Shown here: one piece after another, positions 23,383-34,300 of the stretch
Position numbering within the stretch: position 1 is the first letter of the stretch
Layout: each line of letters starts with the position of its first letter
NCBI GenBank assembly: GCA_947652115.1
Contig: OX393571.1
Location: forward strand, 13,095,292-13,159,291
Source: Blastomussa wellsi
Lineage: Eukaryota; Cnidaria; Anthozoa; Scleractinia; Plerogyridae
Length of the DNA: 64,000 nt
Direction: 5' to 3'
Translations under genes and position numbers: made by a program
Notes under the pieces: generated by a model
Databases searched by the model: none
The model's input: only the letters and a program-made list of their open reading frames with translations
Told to the model about the DNA's origin: nothing

Positions 23383-25334
23383 ATGTCCTCCGGAGAGAAG
23401 CTCGCTAAAGCGAAGAGTAAGAAAGCTGCGCCGAAAACCAAGTCCGTCAAAGGTAGGTCGCCTCTCCTAGCTTACTTTTAGCTTGTTTGTTTTCTTTGGT
23501 GATGGAGTATTAGTCTCAATTTGGAAAAATAAACATTCTCTAATGGTGAATTTTTAAGGGCATTTTCCACCTCGTTTTAATATTAAATTATCTTGCCAAG
23601 GATGACATTCCAGTCTTTCGCGTTTACGAGTTGTTTTCAAGTGTTAAATTGATTTCTGTTTTTCATTGTCCGTTTTCATGAATAGTGCAAATTTTTTTGA
23701 TACAGTTAGTCATAAAACAGCTGGTTTTTGGTGTTACTTTGTTCTTGATGTTTAGGAAAAGAAGTTCCTTTGAATGATCAGCGCTTTCGAGGAGAAGGCG
23801 TGAAATTCAAGTGCAAGGTTCGTTGATTGTACTTAATTTCTAGTTGCATCGCAAAAATGTCATAGCCCCCATAATCCAGTCATTTGATATTTTCAAAAGC
23901 GGGGTATCTTGCTAGCACCCTCTGGTTGGTAGTTGGTGCAATTTAAACAAACATGAGCGGCGAAACAATTAGCGCAAATATGTAAACACTTCCCGGCGAT
24001 GGGGCTGGGCATCAAAATGTACATATCAAAAGTGTTAAATTGTCAATGAGTTTTGATGTTGTTGTTTTTTCTTTGCAGCTTGTAGGCACAGCAGATGTCA
24101 GCAATGCCAGAGGCGATGCCATGTGTGCTGAGGCAATCAAGAAATTGAAGGTAGTAGTTCTCCAGGCCATTAAATTATAGTAACTTGATTAAGGACTGGT
24201 TGTGGGTGTTTGAAAATTACTTTGTGAAACAAGCTGTGGTTTTATATGGCCACCTTCATCTTTTGACCATAAAGATGACAAGAACAGAATTATATGTTGA
24301 TTCTATGTGAGTATTTGCAGCAGTCTAATTTTAATTTGTAAAATGTCTTAGCAAAGATGTTTCATCTCACCAGGATTGGAGATTTTTGTGGAATGCCCCT
24401 GCTCCAACCACCAATTAAGACAAAATCAACACTGTCAATTGTTTGTAGCATGTGTGTACTGTGATGTTGTACTTAACTACAGCTCATTGCAGGGTGGGTG
24501 CAGCAAAAATTGCAGTGGAAAATCACAACGAATATTATATCAAACATTGTCCGTATAACTGGGCATTTACAGTGCTTATGCACCTATCATTGTTAAGCCT
24601 GAGCAGGGGAGAGTCAGACATGGGGTGGGAATTTTGATATTTTCTGAAAAAATGAGTCAAATTCCCTATCCCCGGGACAACATAATCTGTCAAAACTCAA
24701 AAGTATCAAAAATCCCCACTTCTCCACTATTCAAGATGGCAGCTCTGTAAAAATTCCCAATCAAAATCCCCACCCTGGGGACAAAACCTCAAGATTCAAG
24801 ATTCAATTTTTATTTACACTATCCAAAGCATAATATTTATATCATAAATAAAAAAGAAGAATGAGATTAGGCCATAATAGGTTAATAGGTGGACACCACC
24901 ATAGCTAGGTAAACAATCCTATGGGGTATTGATAAGTCAAAATCCTGTGGGTAGCCCGTACCCCCCCCCCCCCCCCCAGGCTTAGCATTGATTGCTGCAC
25001 ATAAGGAAAAGATGGCAGCTGTACATTTTACCACAAAACATCCAATAAGACATGTTCAAAGCTATGATTTAATGATATTGTTTCTTGTACTAGCAATGTT
25101 GTTCTTCTCGAGTTTGAAGGTTTGAGAGCTTTTCTTTGTGTTTTTATAAGCACTATTTTTATGTGCAAAGAATTACAGGCAAATGTACCACTGGCCATCT
25201 TTTTCCTTGTGGTGGATTGGGTAATTTGGCTTTTATGTAATGACCTCTCTGATGTCTGTGTGTTAACTAATCACCCCTTGAAAATTCTTTGCTGACACTT
25301 GTTTTTTATAGTAACGATAATAATAATGTTAATG

Positions 25335-25366
<32 letters not shown>

Positions 25367-28300
25367 CTTTAACCTCTTGGGTACAATAAACATTGTTGTA
25401 ATAATAATAATAAACAAATATTTTGACAGGATAACCCTTCAGTATAGTAGTAGTGTTATCAAAGAAGTCTTTGGTTCCTATCTGAGTGTAATTTCTAATG
25501 GGTTTCAAGCATGTGTGTGGTAGACAACATTTTCCATATTACGTATAATCACAAGTGGCAAAATTTGAGCATAATGTGAACAACCTTACTAACAATTGTC
25601 TTTGTCTGTCTTTCTGTCTGACTGCCTGTCTAACACCTCAGGTCTCTAAATATCTTAGACAAAATAATTTACCAAAATGGAAAACAGCCCTAAAACTCAG
25701 AGTTGAAAATCATTCTATGAATATTTTCAATCTAGGTACAGGCATTAAAATTAAATAAAGAAAGCGGTGAACACAAACAGAGGATTGTACTGTATGTCAC
25801 TTTAAAAGGCATCAGGATTGTGGACGAAAAAACGCTGGTAAGTGCTGTGCCTAGGCATTCTAGTTCCCTGGGCCGCTTGTCCTTCTTAGCTGGCTGGGCC
25901 TGTGCACGAGGAACAATTGGCTATGCACAGACATGATTTAATTGGCTTGGATCCAGGGCTCTCAGCTCAGGTTTTCATAAATCGCCCCTTGGAGAATTTC
26001 TTTTGTAAAATGGTCACCACTAAGACAAAAATCTAAGCGTTTTCAAAGAAGCCAATACCGCTGACCACGATGAGCCCTCGTTGAAACAGTTGGAAGAACG
26101 CTTTGATGCTGTTAGTTTTCGTTTGTAACTGTTTTTCTGGTTGAACAGTCTACTGTTCAAGAAAGTAAATAAAAGAAAAAAGAAACAGGTAAGGAAGATA
26201 AACATGCAAAAATTGTGGTGGAATTCGTTTGGCTTAGTGATTATACTACAGAAAACCTTTTTCATGAGTAATCAGACTTTTGTACTGCGCTGGTCGCCAA
26301 ATTGGCAGCCTGTTCGGAAAATCTGCTTACCAAATGTTTTTTTCACTCACCATGGCGACCAAAATGGTCACAGCTTGGAGCGCTGGGATCTAACAAAAGG
26401 AATCCAAATCAAATGTTTTAAAAATTCCTTTTGTTCAAAGGTAGTTTAAAACTGTTAAATGTATTGGGCTCCTTGTTAGATTATGCAGTTCCCGAAAATG
26501 CACCCTCCCCCACCCCTCAGGAATTTCTGTTCCAAGGGATGGTTGACTGACCCCCATCATCCGGTATATTCCATTATTTTTAAACAGGGACCACTTCATC
26601 TGCTGGAAAATGAAAGTGGTTATTAATAATTGATTGTACGTTAATTATATATAAGACCTACAACTCAGTTACACATATACCAGCCCAACGCATAAGCTTA
26701 CGTGCTTCCCATCCAGTTTGAAGTTACATCTATTCAGTTTATATTGCTACTGTGAGAAAATTTGTTTTAAAGTTTAAAGTAAGTGTATGTTTCATCACCA
26801 TCAAAGTGTTTGTACTTACCTCCATTCAGTGCTCGAATTTAACTTTTTTATTCGGGTGCCAGCTGGCGAGTAACAGGAAGATTTTTGGTCACCAGTTCGT
26901 AAATTTTGGTAGCCAAATTATTTTATATATAACATACACAGGAACACGATTTTATATGTTACTTTGCGTGTAAGAAAAGTCACAACTGAAAAGCTAAAAC
27001 GAAGCCACAGAACCAATATGGCTCTATTTTAGTGCGGACGGAATGGTGAGTTGTATACTAGCTACCAGATCCAAATGATTTCCTTATATAAAGAATTATT
27101 TCCTTATATAAAGATTTTACAACAAAAGTTGTGTTGTGGCTTTCTTTAGTTATCGGACAAACCGCGAGTCACCAGCTGGCGACCAGTTCTAAATATTAAG
27201 TCGCCAGTGCTCAATTTTCGGTTGCATTGGCGACCACTGAGTCGCAATTTCGAGCCCTGCCATTGTGTGGCAGAACACATCTACAACACATCCACCCAGA
27301 TAATTTTTTAAATTTAATTTGTATAAATACGATCTGTGTGTGAAACCAGTTTTTTTTGCATTGCAGAAAGTACAATATGAACATCCCATTAATAAAATAT
27401 CATTCATAACCCATGACCCAGAGGACAAGAAAATATTTGGGTACATTTGCAGTCTGCCTTGCACTACTGGACACAAGCTTTTTGCTATTAAGTCAGAAAA
27501 GCCTGTAAGTAATTTAACTAACTTGTTTTTTGGTGAACAATAATAAATTAACAATAAGATTATGAGCTAGAGATTTTTATAGTGTGAATCAACTATCATA
27601 AGATAGAAATTGAGGGTGATTAATCTAATTGTTTTAGATAAATCGACTAGACGTTCAAATCTTAACATTAACCAATCTTCTTCGCAACATTTTGGTGACT
27701 ACTGTTACTCACATTTTATCACAGAATAGATAGTGAGTAGCGTAGCCAATCAGAGAACAGCTTTATGATAGAATGCAAGTAGATTTATATTAATTTGTGG
27801 TAGTCTCAGGGAATAGGTCACAATAATCTAACATCTGTCTACTGGAGGTGGACACCTGGTGATGGATTATACCACATAGTATATCAATAATTATTCAGTT
27901 CATAGTTTAGCACTCGGTTAAGCCTAGGTAGCACACCGGCTAAATAGCACTCTATTAAGCACTTCAGTTAGCCTACATAGCACTACGGTTAGGTTGCTTG
28001 CGGTTAGCCTTTATATTGGGGTTAGGGATACTGGTATGTCGCCAAAAAATTTGGTATTTCAGCAGTTGGCCCAGTGGCATAAGCATACGGGCTATTTTTG
28101 CCAGGGGGGGGGGGAACCATTGGCCCAAAAAAGTCTCCCAAGTTGCCTTGCCCAAATTTCTCTTGCTGCCCAAAAAATCCGAGTTTCCCAAAATTTCGGG
28201 GGCCTACAGCCCCTGGTGCCCCCTGTCCGATATACGTTTATGCTCAGTGGTGTAGTGGGACTGATTCCCACCTGTCAATCCATAGTCCCAAGTTTGAGAT

Positions 28301-31300
28301 TTTTAATAGAAGGTATGATTCATACCTCATGTATGAAAGTCTTGCACAATTGGCTCTGAATCTAACAAAAGGAGTCTGATCAATCCAACCAGTCCAACCT
28401 ATCAATGAAGGGACTTTTAAAATGATCGATTTGATTGGACTCCTGTTGTTAGATTGTAGCTGTTGTGGGATAAATTTAAACCACAACATAGCCACTTGTT
28501 TTTTACATGCATCTAAAAGCTGTAAAGTGAGAAACAATCAATGAGAGACGTACATGAGTAGTTATTTCAACTTTGCCTCCATGCAAACTCTTTGATTTTG
28601 ATTTGTCAAATCAAAATATAAAAAATGAATACCGGTAGGTATATAATAAAAAGTTCTTGTTGGGCGGCAACAATTGAAGCCATAAAACTTTCATGGAATA
28701 TGGATGGTGGGAAACTGTAGAATATGCAATGCTTTTCTAGGTTCCTGATTGGCTGTATTCTTCCATGCTTGGGATAAAGAACCATAATTAAGACCCGTGT
28801 GGCTGCAAATAATTTTTTTCCCACGATTGGGCATGTGTACGACTAAGTCACCATTTTGATTGGACAATACAATAGTGCAGTGCTCGAAATTAGAAAAAAT
28901 CCAGGTTGTCCTTATGGCAAATGCCAGACAATCTCGGGCAACCACCCCTTTATTTTTCCTATAAACTGGTTGCCTGAACAAAGTTTTAGTTGTCTCGGCA
29001 ACTGGGCAACCACTAATTTCGAGCACTGATAGTGATGTCGAACATTGAATTACAGAAATCCTCAATGACATATTGGCAATGCAAAACATTGGTGTTTGCA
29101 TAGGAAGGCGTAAAGGATATCCACGGGTACATTCTGTCTGGCTTGGTCGGCCATTGTCCGATGTCTGACAGTTATTTTCAGCCCTGCAGGCCTGTCTTCA
29201 AATGAAGTATCAATATTTCAATATACCGGTACCTTGAAGGGACTAGATGAATGAAATGCATGCTACTTTACAGCAGTTTAATCCCCAGCATTTTTTCAGG
29301 TTGCTCCATTTATTATTACTCCTGGGTGGAGAGAGGCACTGTCAGAGAAAAGTGACTTGTCTAAGAACACAATGCGATAATGACCTCTCTAGCCAGCTCG
29401 GACTTCCAATACTTCACAATGCTATAATGTGCAACACCTTTAAAATTGTTTTAAATTGCTCCACAGGCTGGAGTTGTCACTGAGACCCTGTATGAACTTT
29501 TTCAAGTTGTATTTCAACTCCGACAACAGGCTGGCTTAACAAAGAAGGTTCCTAACTCAGCCCAGGTGTCAAATGGTAAACAACAATTCAACCTCATTAT
29601 TTCTAAGTTGAACTTGTATGTCCAGACAATGTTCCCTTAATGGCACCTGTAAGATGGACACCTCTGAAGACTGACAACTTACCATATTTTCCAGTGTATT
29701 TAAGGCAACCATTGAAGCCCTGAAAATCAGTCCAAAAGATTGACCTCGACTTGTACACCAGCCAAAATTGAAGCTTCACTCATTCATCCAAAAAGTCGAT
29801 TTTATTGGCAATACATCGATCATTCCCCGGGGCTACAAAATTCCTGAAATCTGCTCGGCCATGAAAACCTTTTGGGGCCCTTTCAGGTGCCTTTGCCTGT
29901 TTCTCAAAGCTCTGGATTTATGTTTAGCGTTGACTAATAATTTCTTTTATTCAAAACCGCCCGACCCTCTAGTAACTAAGGATAATAGCCAGTTGAATTT
30001 AACATGGCTTCCATAGCGGTAAAAAAGTCTGCTGACATTACATGTAAATTATGTGACTCGATAAAATAATTTTCATTCTCATATTTCTTGTTATTTCTCT
30101 TAATTAAATGTTTCCCAGGCCCAAAGCCACAGGAGTCAGATGGTATTTATGAGGTGTGTTTAGTTGCATCAAATTTGTACATGTGTATCACCATAAAATA
30201 ATTATTGCGCCCTGCATTTTGAGTCATTACAATCTAATTAAGAAAACAAGACTTGTCCTTCTTGGAAATACATTCATTCACATTTCTTGCAGATTAAGCT
30301 AACAAAATTTTATCAATCACTTGCTCGATTTCCATAATATTAATTTTTTCATGATTATGTGTTAATTAATATTGTGAGGCAAGTTTTGTGAGATATGCCT
30401 GAGGGACATATCCCTGTGACACATCCCCCTGACAAAACGCACACAAAGATGTAGAAGAAGTCATGCTGCAGTGGCACGTTCAGTTGTGCTAATATCTTCA
30501 ATTGGGGTGGGGTGGGGGGGGGGGGGGGGTTAAAGCAGCTGGCATTTCTGAGTGGAGTAGAGCGAAGTAACTGACACCTTTCATTGGCTGTTGGTGCTTA
30601 TTGAAAGCCCTGATGAGACATGCTGCTGCAACCTCTTACTGATAATTTTCTTGTGGCTGAGAGATGTCCTTGTGACATGACCATTATCTGTTAAATGGCT
30701 AAAATCTTAGTTTGATTCAATCAGAAATTTTCAGTAATAATTTTTGCTAACCACCATGATGCAGCAATTAACTTATTGGAATTTCTTGCTGTTTCATTTT
30801 AGGTGCCATATAAGAATGGCAATAACAAGCAAGCCAATGCAAGTAGTCCACAGGTTGATCATGACTATGCCCAGCCAGTGACATCTGATGCAAAGAAAGA
30901 ATCTCATTACAAAGTAAATGATAGTGAATTCTATCTAGATCAGAATAGGTTTATGAAGCATTTAACAACTGTTGTTGTTGATGATGATCTTCATGTTCAT
31001 TTTCATTGGTGTCGCCATCATCAGTACCACCACCAAAACCATCATCATCATCGTCCTCAGCCTCATTAAGGATCTTTAAAAAAGATGCTTAACCAAGCAA
31101 GCAATAAATTTAAAATAGTTCTGAAGGTAGTGGCAGAAATATATTGAACTGACCAACATCTAAATCATCACATTGAATGGCAGGGATAACTCAGCAAATT
31201 ATTTTAATGAATACAGCTCTGAATGATCGTGGAGTGAGGTTTGAAAAAGCTAAAAACATAGAAAAAATACCAGGCAAAAGATTTATTCCTGATTTTCTTT

Positions 31301-34300
31301 ATCCTCGTGGTATCCACCTTATGTCAAACACACTCCTATAATCAGTTATTATAATACGTTATTTAATTTGTGCCCAATTAGGTTCCAAAGAGTCAAACTG
31401 TTCATGGTGCACTTCCACCAGTACCGGGAGAAAACAACAAACATGCTGAGGTACCCTTGAACCCTAACACTATAGTTAATGATTTTATTTTACAAATATC
31501 AACAACAACAAGAACCATTTTATTTGCTAGATATTATAGAAATAAATACAGCAAAGATATAAACTCAAAATTGATAAGCAAAAAACTACAACTCAGAATA
31601 GCAAACACTAATCGAGCTGAAACATAACTTATCAGGTCTTTCACTCAGACAATAAGTTGATGTTCTTTAACTTTATAAGGAGAGGCATGTTCATTTAATT
31701 TTAATTGTTAACAACTTAATGAGGGGGATTTTTACTTTGTGTATTAATAATTCATATTATTTTATGAACTTCAGTTGTAGATGAAAGTGAGAAATGGTCA
31801 TCACATTCCACTTTAAGCAATTGGAATAAAGAATCCTGACAATAATTCAGAGTTTCAATGAAATTCGAACCTGTGTCCTACGGGGTACAGTAAAAAACCT
31901 CATGTAAGAACGTACATTTTTTGCGGTTTGGCAAAATAGGATCTTGTATTTTGCGGTAGTTGTTGGCAATTTAGGCTGAGTAGGTTCCTAATTTATATGG
32001 GGGGGACAAAGTTGTTGATTACCAGAAAAAATAATTATAAAATTGGGTTTGGTCTTTCATTATACAGCATTTATTTGAATAAAGTCTGAATTATGTCTTA
32101 AGACTAGCAAAACTGACTAAGCAGTGTATAAATACTATGTAGTACCATATAAGGGGTATTACCTGTAAAAGTCTCATAGTCAAACTCCTTTGTTATGAAA
32201 ATATTCATAATGTACTAGAACCCAGAAACAAGAACCTGCTTAGATTTGCTTGGCTGAAAAGGTTCTTATATTGTGGGGTATTAAAATGGCAAATTTCTGC
32301 CAGCAGGTTCTTGACCCACTAGGTTCTTACACATGGGTTTTTACTGTACTGCTGCTTCAAATCTGAATAATTACATCAAAACTTGAGCAGAATGAATGTT
32401 TTTGCTTTCCCGTTACTTGTTACTGTTCACAATATTGATTTGATGGTGAAGTTTTATAATTTCATTGATCTGTTCTAAGGCTGGAGAGAAGGCAGCCTCA
32501 GCAGATGTTCCAAATTCACCTACACTTTTGAGTCAATCTTACATGGACAAGGTACATTATTTGGAGTTATTTATTGTGTACATAGCATGATAGGTTTACC
32601 CAAAATGCATACATAGAACACTGTCTTGTACGATATGTCTATAATAACTATTTATAACAAACTGCTATTGTCTGGTATCTTAGGACTTCATTGAGGGTTT
32701 TATTGGGTTTTTAGCTTTTTAGTCATATTTTTAGCTTCTTGGCTATATTTTGTAAAGCGCAAAATATTGCACTTTTGGAAATTGTGCTAATCATACTTAT
32801 CATCATCATCATCATCATTATAAATTAATGTGTTCAGAGAAGTTGGTAAGGTTAAGTCTGCATACGATCCTAGTGGCCCATCAGGTCAGAACTTATCCTG
32901 GTTTCATTAGCATGAAGCAACAGAAGGTATTGCTACCTCCCCCTGGATGGGATGATAGTCCATCGATGGGTTACCCCCAGCAGTATTTCACCGGTACCCA
33001 TTTATACACCTGGGTGGAGAGAGGCACTGAGAGAGCCAAGAGTCTTTTCCAAGAGCACAATGCAGTACCTCGGCCAGGGCTTGAACCCAAACCATCAGAT
33101 CCAGAGTCCAGCGCACTAACCATTAGGCCACTGCGCCTCCCACACAGAGAAGAGTAGAACATTATTACAAAAGAAAAAATACCATATGTAGTAACCCACA
33201 GGTCAGGCAGTTTAGTGTGGAAGAATGCTAAATGCTCTAGCCTGCTGCACCTCATGTTTAGAGAAGAGAAGGCAAGGAAAAATTGTATACTCATCCAATA
33301 CCGGTATTTGTTGTCATTGTAGGAGCCTGATCAAGTGTCGCAGGCATCTATGGAGGTACCATTCACCACTCCTGACAGCAACAGTGCTAACATGGCATTT
33401 TTCAGTCCTTCTGTCTTCGACTCTGCACCAGGTGAAGCGGGTGCAGCAGATACTGTGTCAGTGGCATCGGCTGACATATCAGTACTTAGAAGTGGCTCTG
33501 TCTCGTCTGGATCATCCGAGTCTCATTCCCAAGATGCAAGGAGTGTCCACTCAAGGAGCAGCTCTCTGGTAAATCAAGCAGTTGGTACTGAACGATTTCA
33601 AGCTGAATCTGCAACTGCGTTTGACAATAAAAGTGATGTAGGGCCTTCCTTGGATAGCAAAGTTGAACAAGAAGAACAAGAGGCTTTGGAAGGTGGAAAT
33701 CAAGGTGGTACAACAGTGGTGTTACCTCCAATCGGCGATGCCAACACAGAAGACATATATAAAGCACCACCAGTTATGGAGACGTTGGCAGTGTTTGAAA
33801 GTCCCCCAGATCCCTTTACGTCATCTGGTATCTCCACAAATGAGAATGAAAGAACTCAACCAGTTGCCAGTGAGAACTTCTTTTCTGAATCTTTTGCAGC
33901 ATTTGAAACCTTCAATGAACTTGAGGTGAAAAGTGACCAGGAAAGCACAGCAAAAGATTATTCTTCTACAAATGATCCTTTTGCATCTTCAAGTGGTGCT
34001 CAAGAGAATGACAATGCCTTTGAAAGTGCTGAGGGTTTTGTTTCAGAAACCAGTTTTGACACAGCATTTGGTTCAGAGGCATTCACTTCATCACCGGATA
34101 CTGTTACTGTGGTTAACGATCAAGCTCAAGAAGACATTGAAGAAGAGAAAACAGTTGACCACAGTTTACAGAAATTGAATGAAAATTTGGCGGTGAGTTT
34201 CTCATGGGACAATGCATTTGAAGAAACCGCAACCCAACCAGAAACAACGCAAAGCACTGAAGGTGTTTCAGAGGTACAATTTTCCTGGACGGAAAGTTTT

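Noticed and set aside
30954..31069. Histidine/glutamine-rich read-through after DAB exon 8
   Set aside because: The exon ends at a good GTAAAT donor and the next exon restores the conserved VPKSQ motif. The His-rich peptide is translated (CAT)n repeat.
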